This document shows, piece by piece, positions 8,917-17,432 of a stretch of DNA of 64,000 bases. How positions within the stretch are numbered: position 1 is the first letter of the stretch; the number at the start of each line of letters is the position of its first letter. The notes beneath the pieces were generated by a model that was not told the DNA's origin, searched no databases, and saw only the letters and a list, made by a program, of their open reading frames with translations. This DNA is from Streptomyces xantholiticus (GTDB taxonomy: Bacteria > Actinomycetota > Actinomycetes > Streptomycetales > Streptomycetaceae). A program made the translations under genes and the position numbers. The stretch lies in NCBI RefSeq assembly GCF_014651015.1, contig NZ_BMWB01000010.1, positions 49,756-113,755 of the forward strand, in the 5' to 3' direction.

Positions 8917-9930
8917 TTACTCAGGGTTGTCCGCGAGCGATTTCGCGGCACGGACGCAGTGGGCGAGGGCCGCGCGCGCGTACGCGGGCGAGGCGCCCGC
9001 GAGCCCGCACTTCGGAGTGATCACCAGCGACTCGGCAAGAGTCGCCGGATCCAGCCCCAGCCTGCGCCACAGTGTCCGTACACCCTTGACGATATCGGCG
9101 CCCACCGACAATCCGGCCGACGAGGCGTCGGTGGAGGGGACGACGCCCGCGAAGAGCTCGGTCCCTGCCTCCACCGCCTCACCGATCGACTCCTCGTCAC
9201 GCTCGGTGAGCAGGTCGAAATCGAACGAGACTCCCTGCACGCCGGCCCGGCGCAACAGCGCGAACGGCACGTCGGGAGCGCAGGAGTGCACGACCACCGG
9301 GCCCTCGGTGACCGCCATGACGTCCCGCAGCGCGCTCTCGACGACCTGCCGGTCCACGGCGCGGTGGGTGCGGTACCCGCTGGCGGTCCTGACCTGCCCG
9401 CGCAGTACGGCGGTGAGGGACGGCTCGTCGAGCTGGAGCACGAGGCGGGCGCCCGGCACCCGGCGGCGTACCTCGGCGAGATGGTCGCGGAGCCCTTCGG
9501 CGAGGGAGGCGGCGAGGTCGCGGCAGGCTCCGGGGTCGCCGAGGGCCGCCTCGCCGCTCCGGCGTTCCAGTGCGGCGGCGAGCGTCCACGGGCCGACCGC
9601 CTGCACCTTCAGCGGGCCCTCGTAGCCCTGGGTGAACTCCTCCAGCGCGTCGAGGTCCTCGCCCATCCAGGAGCGGGCCCGGCGGGTGTCGCGCCCGGGC
9701 CGGTCACTGATGCGCCAACCGCTCGGCTCCACATGCGCGTACATCTCGACGAGCAGCCCGAGGCTCCGGCCGATCATGTCGGCGCCGGGCCCGCGGGCGG
9801 GCAGCTCGGCCAGGTGCACAAACTCCTCGAACGTCCCGGTGACCGCCTTCACGGCCTCGCGCGCGTCGCCGCCGGGCATGGACCCCACGCCGGTGGCGGG
9901 GCCCCAGGGGAACTCGTTCTTCTCACTCAC
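8917..9930 (-). CDS. Short cobalamin-independent methionine synthase-like protein
   Basis: About 337 residues, corresponding only to the catalytic C-terminal half of MetE (UroD/MetE superfamily). Zinc-ligand motifs are visible: HSC in PVVVHSCAPDVPF and the cysteine of ITPKCGLAGASP. The N-terminus GPATGVGSMPGGDAREAVK is typical of the actinobacterial short form. The family can transfer a methyl group to a thiol; the methyl donor for this short form is not evident from sequence. Start taken as GTG 9930 (MSEKNEFPWGP); the open frame extends upstream to 10062 but is unlike the family there. Confidence 0.85.
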   Translation of the reverse strand: MSEKNEFPWGPATGVGSMPGGDAREAVKAVTGTFEEFVHLAELPARGPGADMIGRSLGLLVEMYAHVEPSGWRISDRPGRDTRRARSWMGEDLDALEEFTQGYEGPLKVQAVGPWTLAAALERRSGEAALGDPGACRDLAASLAEGLRDHLAEVRRRVPGARLVLQLDEPSLTAVLRGQVRTASGYRTHRAVDRQVVESALRDVMAVTEGPVVVHSCAPDVPFALLRRAGVQGVSFDFDLLTERDEESIGEAVEAGTELFAGVVPSTDASSAGLSVGADIVKGVRTLWRRLGLDPATLAESLVITPKCGLAGASPAYARAALAHCVRAAKSLADNPE

Positions 9931-10151
9931 CCGGGAAGCGTACGTGGGCCGGGCTTCCCCGGCGTGACCGGTCGGGGCGCGGCGCTCGCGGGCGCTGCCG
10001 TCGCGGCCCGGCGCGGGCGCGGGCCGGAGCCCGGTGCGGCAGCCGGCGACAGGGCCCGACACGGAGGCCGGCGCGGGGCCCCGCTGCGACAGCCCGGGGC
10101 CGGGCCGACCGCCGGGCCGCGGCGAGGCGAAGCCCGGCCGGCCCGTAGCGG

Positions 10152-10850
10152 TCAGCGCCCGGGCCGCACCGTCAGGTCGTTGATCTCGGCGTCGCGCGGC
10201 AGATCGATCGCCGTGATGACGGCCGTGGCGACCGACTCCGGGTCGATCCAGCGGGAGGCGTCGTACTCCTTGCCCTCCTGCGAGTGCACCTTCACCTGCA
10301 TCGGGCCGGCCGTGCGCCCCGGGTAGACGGAGGTCACCCGCACCCCGTGCGCGTGCTCCTCGTGCCGCAGTGAGTCGGCGAGCGCCTTGAGGCCGTGCTT
10401 GGAGGCCGCGTACGCGCCCCAGTCGGCGTGCGCGTTGAGCCCGGCTCCCGAGTTGACGAAGACCACATGCCCCTGGGCCGCCCGCAGTTGCGGAAGGAAC
10501 AGCCGGGTCAGCTCGGCCGGGGCGATCAGGTTCACGTTGAGCTGCTGGTGCCAGGTCTTGGGGCGCAGTTCGGCGACCGGTCCGAGATCGACGATCCCTG
10601 CGATGTGCAGCAGCGAGTCGACGGTCTCCGGCATCGACTGCTGCCCGAGGGCCCAGGAGATCCGGTCGGGGTCCGCCAGGTCGGCGACGAGGCTGCCGGC
10701 CCCCGGGTACCGCGCCTCCAATTCCTTGGCCCGGCCCGCGTCGCGTGCCACAACGACGAGATCGTCGCCCCGCTCGTGCAGACGGCGCGCGACGGCCGCG
10801 CCGATGCCGGATCCTGCACCGGTGATCAGATGGGTGGTCATGCCCGCCAT
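10152..10850 (-). CDS. Short-chain dehydrogenase/reductase
   Basis: 232 residues, classical SDR. NAD(P) binding motif TGAGSGIG near residues 10-17, the NSGAG strand, the active-site segment with Tyr-x-x-x-Lys in WGAYAASKHGLKAL, and VYPGRT after it. Substrate cannot be told. The start lies 7 bp after the stop of the upstream LOG-family gene on the same strand, so the two are likely one transcript. A start 4 codons further in (MTTHLITG) is equally plausible. Confidence 0.88.
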   Translation of the reverse strand: MAGMTTHLITGAGSGIGAAVARRLHERGDDLVVVARDAGRAKELEARYPGAGSLVADLADPDRISWALGQQSMPETVDSLLHIAGIVDLGPVAELRPKTWHQQLNVNLIAPAELTRLFLPQLRAAQGHVVFVNSGAGLNAHADWGAYAASKHGLKALADSLRHEEHAHGVRVTSVYPGRTAGPMQVKVHSQEGKEYDASRWIDPESVATAVITAIDLPRDAEINDLTVRPGR

Positions 10851-10857
10851 GCTCGCA

Positions 10858-11397
10858 CTACCGGATGCCGGCGGACTCCTCGAGGTAGGCCATCGCGCCC
10901 GCGCCGTCCTCGGCGAAGAAGACCAGCTCGGTGAGCGGCAGCGGCAGGAATCCCTCGTCCTCCATCCGCTGGAACTGCTGCTTCAGGCCGTCGTAGAAGC
11001 CCGCCGCGTTGAGCAGGACGACGGGCTTGGTGTGATGGCCGTGCTTCTTCAGTTCCAGGATCTCCGTCGCCTCGTCGAGCGTGCCCGTGCCACCGACCAT
11101 GATCACGACCGCGTCGGACTTGGCGAGCAGCAGCGCCTTGCGCTCGGCGAGGTCCTTGGCGATCACCATCTCGTCCGCGTCCTCCCGCGCCTTCGCCCGC
11201 AGGAATTCCACCGACACCCCGACCAGCCGGCCGCCCGCCTCCTGCACGCCGTCCGCCACGACCTTCATGAGCCCGCTCTCGGAGCCGCCCCACACCAGTG
11301 TGTGCCCACCCTTGCCGATGAGCCCGGCGAATTCGCGTGCGGGGCGGGTGTAGCGCTCGTCGAGGTCGGCGGCCGAGAGGAAGACACAGATGTTCAT
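10858..11397 (-). CDS. LOG-family protein (TIGR00730-type nucleotide phosphoribohydrolase)
   Basis: 179 residues. The Rossmann-like LOG fold is shown by GGHTLVWGGSESGLMKVVADG and the VMVGGTGTLDEATEIL nucleotide-binding motif with its catalytic glutamate. Members release cytokinin-like bases from N6-modified AMP or act as PpnN-like nucleotidases; the usual PGGxGT is VGGTGT here. The open frame reaches 11787, but ATG 11397 (MNICVFLSAAD) gives the family N-terminus. It is divergent from the alpha/beta hydrolase gene, with 78 bp between, and precedes the SDR gene. Confidence 0.85.
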   Translation of the reverse strand: MNICVFLSAADLDERYTRPAREFAGLIGKGGHTLVWGGSESGLMKVVADGVQEAGGRLVGVSVEFLRAKAREDADEMVIAKDLAERKALLLAKSDAVVIMVGGTGTLDEATEILELKKHGHHTKPVVLLNAAGFYDGLKQQFQRMEDEGFLPLPLTELVFFAEDGAGAMAYLEESAGIR

Positions 11398-11475
11398 GGC
11401 CCCACCGTACGGGCGCCCCCGGGCATCCCCCGAATTCCTTCTCGGCACGTTTTCCGCCGCGCGCGATGAGTTCTC

Positions 11476-12297
11476 GTGACCGATCCGGTCACCCCTGCCA
11501 TGGACACCACGAGCACGGCCGTGAAGACGGCCGAATCCGCGGACGGTACCCGCATCGCGTACGAACAGCGAGGCGACGGCGCCCCGTTGGTCCTGGTGTG
11601 CGGCGCGCTGTGCACATCGGCGTCGGAAGCGCTGCTGGCCGAGCAACTGGCGCCGCACTTCACCGCCTTCACGTACGACCGCCGGGGGCGCGGCGGGAGC
11701 GGCGACACCACGCCGTACGCGGTGGAGCGCGAGGTCGAGGACCTCGCCGCCGTCATCGCGGCGGCGGGCGGCAGCGTTTCCGTCCACGGCACGTCCTCCG
11801 GCGCGGCTCTCGCGCTGCGCGCGGCGGCGGCCGGGTTGCCGATCACCCGGCTGTCCCTCTACGAGCCGCCGTTCGAGACCGACCCGGCGGCCCGGGACCG
11901 GAACGCCGAGTACGTCGGCCGGATGACGGCGCTGCTGGCCCGGGGCCGGCGGGGCGACGCACTGGCCGAGTTCCTGCGAGGGATCGGTATGCCGTCACAG
12001 GCGCTGTCCGGGCTTCGGATGCTGCCCATGTGGACGGAGATGGAAGGGCTCGCGCACACCTTGGCGTACGACCACGAGGTGATGGGCGACGGCATGGTCC
12101 CGACGGATCTTCTCGGCACGATCGCCGTCCCGGTGATGGTCGTCGACGGCGGCGCGAGCCCGGCCGGGTTGCGGGAGGCGGCGCGACTGGTCTCCCAGGC
12201 CCTCCCCCGCGGCCGCCACCGCACCCTGACCGGCCGGACCCACGAGGCCGCCCGGCAGGTCCTGGCACCCACGCTGGTGCGGTTCTTCACCGCGTGA
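11476..12297 (+). CDS. Alpha/beta hydrolase
   Basis: 273 residues, cytoplasmic (no signal sequence). The nucleophile elbow is G105-T-S107-S-G109 in VHGTSSGAALALRA. Other marks are the oxyanion region LVCGALCTSASEA, YDRRGRGGSG after strand 4, the acid strand PVMVVDGGASPAGLREAA and a C-terminal histidine in GRTHEAARQVL. Substrate unknown. The GTG at 11476 is used; ATG 11500 is an alternative. Confidence 0.87.
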   Translation: MTDPVTPAMDTTSTAVKTAESADGTRIAYEQRGDGAPLVLVCGALCTSASEALLAEQLAPHFTAFTYDRRGRGGSGDTTPYAVEREVEDLAAVIAAAGGSVSVHGTSSGAALALRAAAAGLPITRLSLYEPPFETDPAARDRNAEYVGRMTALLARGRRGDALAEFLRGIGMPSQALSGLRMLPMWTEMEGLAHTLAYDHEVMGDGMVPTDLLGTIAVPVMVVDGGASPAGLREAARLVSQALPRGRHRTLTGRTHEAARQVLAPTLVRFFTA

Positions 12298-12382
12298 ACG
12301 ACGACGCGGTAGCGCCGGCTGCGCGCACACGCCGGCGAAAACCCTTTGGCCGCATCCGGATCGAGCATGTGATGATCCCCGC

Positions 12383-12418
12383 ATGACCTACGGAATCGAG
12401 TCCCGCCTCACCTGGTGA
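12383..12418 (+). other. 11-codon minicistron overlapping the start of the next gene
   Basis: ATG 12383 opens an 11-codon frame (MTYGIESRLTW) whose TGA overlaps the GTG start of the 607-aa gene by the GTGA arrangement typical of translational coupling. The frames differ by one base, so a single indel would fuse the peptide to the larger protein. It is either a coupling leader or the true N-terminus separated by a frameshift or sequence error. Confidence 0.3.
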
Positions 12419-14238
12419 GCGCCATGGACGAGCGCGACGCGCTCACCCCCCGCCTTTCCCTGTACGAACAGGCCTTGCGCCTGGAGAGCACCGACCTCGA
12501 CAGACCGCCCCGTACGACCGCCGAAGTTCCGGCCGGCGACCGCGGGAAACGGCCCAGGCGCACCTGGCAGGAGTCCAGGGCAGCCGCGCGGGAGGTACTC
12601 GAAGCCCTGCTGACCGAGCCGGACACCGCACGGGCCGCCGAAGAGACCGAGCGGCGTCTGCGCGAGCTGAGAGTGAGGATCGGTCACATCTCGGCAGCGG
12701 CCCGGGAGATGGACGTTCCCGACGAGGCAAGGGCCAGGGCACTCGGCCGGCATCTCACCCGCACGGGCAGCACCGCGTACGCCGTCGGGACCGGCATCGC
12801 CCTGCTCACACGCCTCGGGGAGACGGAGGACGTGCCCTGCCTCAAGACCCTGGGCCTGCTGCCCGCCTTCACCGATGCCGCGATCGCTGCGCTCGACGCG
12901 ATCGACTCCCGGGCCGCGGCCCTGCTGTGGCTCGACCGCCGCACGCGAAATGACGAACTGCGCCCGTTGATCGACGCCCTCACCGGCGGTGACGACGAGG
13001 CGGCACGGGCCCGGCTGATCACGGTGCCCATGGATCGGCGCACCGTGGGCTCCACGATCGCCAGGCGGATCGCCCAGAGCATCCGCCTCCCGGACCTCCT
13101 GCGCGAGGAACCGGTCGTCTCTGGGATCGTGGCGCAGGGCGCACGCCTGCTGGCCCGGATGGGGAGCCTGCGGCACTACGAACCGGAGATCCTCAACTAC
13201 CCCGAAGCCGCCGACGCCTTCGAGGCCGTGATCGCGCACGCCCACCGGCTCGCCCCGTCCCTCGACCACTACGCCACGCTGCTGTCGCTGGCGCTCGACC
13301 TGCACAGCGGTCCGGCTGTCCAGTTGGACTGGCGGGCCGGAGGGCGTGAGGAACTGCTCGGCGCCCTTGGCTCACTGCTCACCGCACCGGACTGGGCCGC
13401 CGTTCTGGCCGCCCCGGAGCCGGCTCACGCCACAGAGCGCCGCCGGCTCCGCTGGCTGCGCCGCAACGCACCAAGGCCGTTCACCGCCGTGCCGGGCTCG
13501 TCCCGGCTGCGTATCGAGGTGGTCGAACGGGATCCGGCAGAACCGGACGTCGTGGAGACCCGGTTCCTCGTCGACGGACGCCCGCTGGTGCCGAGGGCGT
13601 TCGGCCGGGGGCCGGGCCACTCTCCCGAGTACCTGCTCGACAACGGTTCGCTGCGCGCCACGGCGGACGCCCAGGAGGTCCAACTCGCCGAGGCGTACTG
13701 CACCGAGGGCTGCTGCGGCGCGCTGTACGTGACCGTCCGCCGCGAGGGCGACGAGGTGGTCTGGGGCGGCTGGCGCGGCGCGGCCGCCGGCGTCGCGCTC
13801 ACCGAGTACCGCTTCGACGCCGCCGCCTACGACGCCGAGATCGCCCGGGCCGAGACCGACCACTCCTGGTCCTGGCCGGCACGCGACACGGCCCGGCTGA
13901 TCGCGGAGGGCGTGCGCGAGCGACCGGACCTGCTCACCGGCTGGGACGCCGCGAAGGGGTGGATCGGCACCGACTTCGACGACCCCGACATCACCGTGCT
14001 GTCCTTCGTCTTCCGGCCGGGGCTCGCCGCCGGACGCAAGGACAAGGACGAGCCGTGGCTCCAGTTCGTCTGGCGCCTTCCGGACGACGGAACGCCTCCG
14101 GGGGAACGTGCCGCCGCCGCGCTGCGGCGTCTCGCCGCGGAGGACCCGAAGGGGTACGCGGAGCTCATCGGCGGCTCCCGCGAGTACGCGGAGGCGCTCG
14201 GCTTCGTCTGGCCGGAGCGGAAGCGCCGCCGCACCTGA
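12415..14238 (+). CDS. Unknown 607-residue protein
   Basis: No family recognised. Residues 1-330 are mostly helical with Ala/Leu/Arg-rich repeats. Residues 340-500 look beta-rich, with LRIEVVERDPAEPDVVETRF, and contain a CTEGCCGALYVTVRR motif that could bind metal or form disulfides. The C-terminal part carries a tryptophan/aspartate-rich stretch (DHSWSWPARDTARLIAEG, TDFDDPDITVLSFVFRPG) and a basic tail. No signal peptide or membrane segment. The N-terminus is uncertain (GTG 12415 or ATG 12424) because of the overlapping minicistron. Codon use is normal for the window, so it is a genuine gene. Confidence 0.8.
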   Translation: MSAMDERDALTPRLSLYEQALRLESTDLDRPPRTTAEVPAGDRGKRPRRTWQESRAAAREVLEALLTEPDTARAAEETERRLRELRVRIGHISAAAREMDVPDEARARALGRHLTRTGSTAYAVGTGIALLTRLGETEDVPCLKTLGLLPAFTDAAIAALDAIDSRAAALLWLDRRTRNDELRPLIDALTGGDDEAARARLITVPMDRRTVGSTIARRIAQSIRLPDLLREEPVVSGIVAQGARLLARMGSLRHYEPEILNYPEAADAFEAVIAHAHRLAPSLDHYATLLSLALDLHSGPAVQLDWRAGGREELLGALGSLLTAPDWAAVLAAPEPAHATERRRLRWLRRNAPRPFTAVPGSSRLRIEVVERDPAEPDVVETRFLVDGRPLVPRAFGRGPGHSPEYLLDNGSLRATADAQEVQLAEAYCTEGCCGALYVTVRREGDEVVWGGWRGAAAGVALTEYRFDAAAYDAEIARAETDHSWSWPARDTARLIAEGVRERPDLLTGWDAAKGWIGTDFDDPDITVLSFVFRPGLAAGRKDKDEPWLQFVWRLPDDGTPPGERAAAALRRLAAEDPKGYAELIGGSREYAEALGFVWPERKRRRT

Positions 14239-14408
14239 CCGAAGAGTGATCACGTCCCGGATCGCGTTGCGGGCTCATTCGCGGCAATGAGGCCCGCGCC
14301 CGGGACCGGTGCCCGCTCCGCCCGGGTTCCCCGGACCACCTCGGCCGCAGGATCTCCCGCCGAGAGCCTGGGCGACCACAGCGGTCCGTACCGGCCGAGG
14401 GCAGAAGG

Positions 14409-14939
14409 TCAGTCGTCGGCGGCGACGATCAGAGTGAGTGCGGCTGCGGTTCGGTCGATGAGGACGAGTTCGTGGTAGTCGACGTGGACGGGGCCGTAGT
14501 CGTGGACCGCGTCCTCGGGGAGTCGTCCCAGCACATATCGGCCGGTCGCCGTACGGATCGGGGTGTGGATCTCCTGCCGCAGGCGCGATCGCAGCGCATC
14601 CGGGACTGCGCCGTACTGCTCGGCCCACGTCCGGATGACGTCGAACGCGGCTGCGTCGTCGACCGGTCGGTAGGTGCCGGGGGTGATCCGGTCGAGCCAC
14701 CATCCGCCGTGCCGGGGCCAGTCCTGGACGCCGGCTCCGTCATAGGTGTCCCGGAACTGCGGGTGCGCGATCAAGGCCGCCAACAGGTCCCGGTCGCCCG
14801 GCGGATCGGCCGGCAGCCGGAAGCGCTTGGTGTCGATCCAGCGGCACCCGTGGGCGCCCTTGGTGAAGTCGAAGTCCCGGAAGTTGATGAAGGAGCTGTC
14901 CAGGTGGACGAGGGCCGACGCCGGTTCCATGCCGATCAT
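14409..14939 (-). CDS. Unknown 176-residue protein
   Basis: The open frame continues upstream in this phase, but ATG 14939 (MIGMEPASALVHLD) or ATG 14930 is the sensible start. Features: INFRDFDFTKGAHGCRWID, a tryptophan-rich WPRHGGWWLDRITPGTYRP, and a C-terminal strand pattern DYHELVLIDRTAAALTLIVA. No signal peptide, no membrane segment. It lies 53 bp downstream of mnmA on the same strand. I do not recognise the family. Confidence 0.6.
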   Translation of the reverse strand: MIGMEPASALVHLDSSFINFRDFDFTKGAHGCRWIDTKRFRLPADPPGDRDLLAALIAHPQFRDTYDGAGVQDWPRHGGWWLDRITPGTYRPVDDAAAFDVIRTWAEQYGAVPDALRSRLRQEIHTPIRTATGRYVLGRLPEDAVHDYGPVHVDYHELVLIDRTAAALTLIVAADD

Positions 14940-14992
14940 CGTAGAAGGCGCTGTCCCATCCGCGGGGCTTCGGACGGCGACGACTGCGCGGC

Positions 14993-16120
14993 CTACGCGA
15001 CGGCGGCCGCCCGACGGGTCGTCGTCGCGATCGTCGCGGAGCCGACCACGCGGGTGCCGTCGTAGAGCACGATCGCCTGGCCCGGGGCAACGCCGCGCAC
15101 CGGTTCGGTGAAGGCGACCCGCAGCTGAGAGCCGTCGACCAGCTCCGCCGTGACCTCCGTCTCGCCGCCGTGGGCGCGGAGCTGCGCGGTGTACGTGCCG
15201 GTGCCCGCCGGGGCGGTGCCGCACCAGCGCGGCTTGATCGCGGTCAGGGCAGTGACGTCCAGCGCCTCGGCCGGGCCGACGGTCACCGTGTTGTTCACCG
15301 GGGAGATGTCGAGGACGTAGCGCGGCTTGCCGTCGGGGGCGGGGTGGCCGATGCGCAGGCCCTTGCGCTGGCCGATGGTGAAGCCGTACGCGCCGTCGTG
15401 GGTGCCGAGCTTCGCACCTGCCTCGTCGACGATGTCGCCCTCCGCCCTTCCGAGGCGGTTCGCCAGGAAGCCCTGGGTGTCGCCGTCGGCGATGAAGCAG
15501 ATGTCGTGGCTGTCGGGCTTCTTCGCGACCGCCAGACCCCGGCGCTCGGCCTCTGCCCGGATCTCGTCCTTGGTGGTGAGGGTGTCCCCGAGCGGGAACA
15601 TGGCGTGCGCGAGCTGCTTCTCGTCGAGCACACCCAGCACGTACGACTGGTCCTTGGCCATGTCGCTGGCGCGGTGCAGCTCCCGGCTGCCGTCCTCGCG
15701 CACGACCACCGTGGCGTAGTGGCCGGTGCACACGGCGTCGAAGCCGAGCGCGAGCGCCTTGTCGAGCAGCGCCGCGAACTTGATCTTCTCGTTGCAGCGC
15801 AGGCACGGGTTGGGCGTGCGGCCCGCCTCGTACTCGGCGACGAAGTCCTCGACCACGTCCTCGCGGAAGCGTTCGGCCAGGTCCCACACGTAGAAGGGGA
15901 TGCCGATGACGTCCGCGGCGCGGCGCGCGTCGCGCGAGTCCTCGAGGGTGCAGCAGCCGCGCGCACCGGTCCGGAACGACTGCGGATTCGCGGAGAGCGC
16001 CAGGTGCACACCGGTGACATCGTGCCCGGCCTCGGCGGCGCGGGCGGCGGCGACGGCGGAGTCGACCCCGCCCGACATGGCGGCGAGGACACGGAGGGGG
16101 CGCTGGGAGATCTCAGTCAT
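14993..16120 (-). CDS. mnmA: tRNA-specific 2-thiouridylase MnmA
   Basis: 375 residues. It thiolates U34 of Lys, Glu and Gln tRNAs, using ATP and sulfur relayed from a cysteine desulfurase. The PP-loop motif SGGVDS begins at residue 16. The catalytic cysteine pair is in TPNPCLRCNEKIKF and DSHDICFIADGD, and the ATP/tRNA-binding segment GHYATVV is present. ATG 16120 (MTEISQRPLRV) is chosen over the longer open frame. A cysteine desulfurase gene 1.3 kb away could be its sulfur donor. Confidence 0.97.
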   Translation of the reverse strand: MTEISQRPLRVLAAMSGGVDSAVAAARAAEAGHDVTGVHLALSANPQSFRTGARGCCTLEDSRDARRAADVIGIPFYVWDLAERFREDVVEDFVAEYEAGRTPNPCLRCNEKIKFAALLDKALALGFDAVCTGHYATVVVREDGSRELHRASDMAKDQSYVLGVLDEKQLAHAMFPLGDTLTTKDEIRAEAERRGLAVAKKPDSHDICFIADGDTQGFLANRLGRAEGDIVDEAGAKLGTHDGAYGFTIGQRKGLRIGHPAPDGKPRYVLDISPVNNTVTVGPAEALDVTALTAIKPRWCGTAPAGTGTYTAQLRAHGGETEVTAELVDGSQLRVAFTEPVRGVAPGQAIVLYDGTRVVGSATIATTTRRAAAVA

Positions 16121-16181
16121 AGCGATACCAGGGTACGGGCCCCGGGGAACCGAAGGCTCGCGAGTATGCGTTGTCACCGGC

Positions 16182-16877
16182 ATGGGGAGCGACAAGAAGC
16201 ACGGCAGAGGCGGCCGCGGCGTGAACCGGCGGGCTGTGCTGATCGGCACCGGCGCGGTGCTCGTGGGCGGAGGTCTGCTGGCGCAGGACGAGCTGAGGCA
16301 TGCCTGGTGGAGGCTGCCCGGCATGACCAAGCCACGCAAGGAGGGCGAGCTCGACCACGCGGGCGCCGAGTGGACGGCGGCGTCCCGTGAGAACTGGCGC
16401 CTCGCCGACCGCCCCGACGACTACGGCATCGACCGCGTGATCATCCATGTCGTGCAGGGCAGCTACCCCTCGGCCCTGAAGGTCTTCAAGGACCCGGACC
16501 ACGGCGCCGCGACGCATTACGTGGTGCGCAAGGACGGTCATGTGGCGCAGATGATCCGTGAGCTGGACGTCGCCTTCCACGCGGGCAACCGCTCGTACAA
16601 CGAGCGCAGCATCGGGATCGAGCACGAGGGGTGGGTGCACCGCCCACAGGACTTCACGGACGCGATGTACCGGTCGTCGGCGAAACTGACGGCCGGTATC
16701 TGCGTCCGCTACGACATACCCGTCGACCGCGACCACATCATCGGCCACGTCGAGGTCCCCGGCACGGACCACACCGACCCGGGCCCGCACTGGGACTGGC
16801 CGACGTACATGAAGCTGGTCACGGCGGCGATGCCGGAGGCGCGCAAAGCGGTCGAGGCGGCGGAGAGGAAGGCCTAG
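16182..16877 (+). CDS. Tat-exported N-acetylmuramoyl-L-alanine amidase
   Basis: 231 residues with an Amidase_2 (PGRP-like) domain that cuts the amide bond between MurNAc and L-Ala in peptidoglycan. The N-terminus has a twin-arginine signal, NRRAVLIGTG followed by a glycine/valine-rich hydrophobic core. Zinc-ligand regions are VIIHVVQGS (His89) and HTDPGPHWDW; IGIEHEGW is also typical. Divergent from mnmA with 61 bp between. The longer upstream open frame overlaps mnmA and is rejected in favour of ATG 16182. The next gene starts 10 bp downstream and is probably co-transcribed. Confidence 0.92.
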   Translation: MGSDKKHGRGGRGVNRRAVLIGTGAVLVGGGLLAQDELRHAWWRLPGMTKPRKEGELDHAGAEWTAASRENWRLADRPDDYGIDRVIIHVVQGSYPSALKVFKDPDHGAATHYVVRKDGHVAQMIRELDVAFHAGNRSYNERSIGIEHEGWVHRPQDFTDAMYRSSAKLTAGICVRYDIPVDRDHIIGHVEVPGTDHTDPGPHWDWPTYMKLVTAAMPEARKAVEAAERKA

Positions 16878-16886
16878 GCTCGCGGA

Positions 16887-17405
16887 ATGACCGGGACGGA
16901 GACGGGCGGCGACGTCCGGGAAGCCGGGCGCTGCCGCGAATTCGTCATCCCGCCCGCCGCGCCGGTCGTCGCACCCGACGGGCGGTACGTGGTGAGCGTC
17001 ATCGACACCCGGGACGCCCCGGACGACGTCGTACGGGCACGGGCCGTGTATCTGAGCCGGACCGCGGGCGAGACTGCCGCGCCGCCGCTGACGCAGGCCG
17101 AGCTGGACGGAGACCGCTGTTACTACTTCGACGACAACGACGCGCCCTGCGTGATGGTGCGCCGCCTGGACGGGACGCTCGCGGGCTTCGGCCTCGTCGA
17201 TGATCCCTTCTACTCCTGCGGCGACCCGCTGGACGTGCTCGGCGGGCCGGTCGACCTGGCCGACCCGGACAGCGTCGGCATCACCGCCGCCCTGCTGCGG
17301 GGATGCCTGGACGCCGTGCCGTCCTACGAGCTGGTGCTCGAGCTGAACGGCCACAACGGCGCGATGGTCCCGCTGGTCGAGTCGCTCGCCCGCCGGGTCG
17401 AGTGA
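16887..17405 (+). CDS. Unknown 172-residue protein
   Basis: Cytoplasmic-looking protein with an N-terminal strand-rich region (RYVVSVIDTRDAPDDVVRAR) and an acidic middle (DDNDAPCVMVRRLDGTLAGF). Scattered cysteines at YYFDDNDAPC and FYSCGDPLDV. No domain recognised. It follows the amidase by 10 bp on the same strand and converges on the cysteine desulfurase gene with only 27 bp between the stops. Confidence 0.7.
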   Translation: MTGTETGGDVREAGRCREFVIPPAAPVVAPDGRYVVSVIDTRDAPDDVVRARAVYLSRTAGETAAPPLTQAELDGDRCYYFDDNDAPCVMVRRLDGTLAGFGLVDDPFYSCGDPLDVLGGPVDLADPDSVGITAALLRGCLDAVPSYELVLELNGHNGAMVPLVESLARRVE

Positions 17406-17432
17406 CGAACTGCCTGCCGGTTCGGGAACGGC

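Noticed and set aside
6553..10326. 1257-codon plus-strand open frame opposite ligA and the methionine synthase gene
   Set aside because: Antisense to two certain genes; high-GC frames without stops are expected in Streptomyces.
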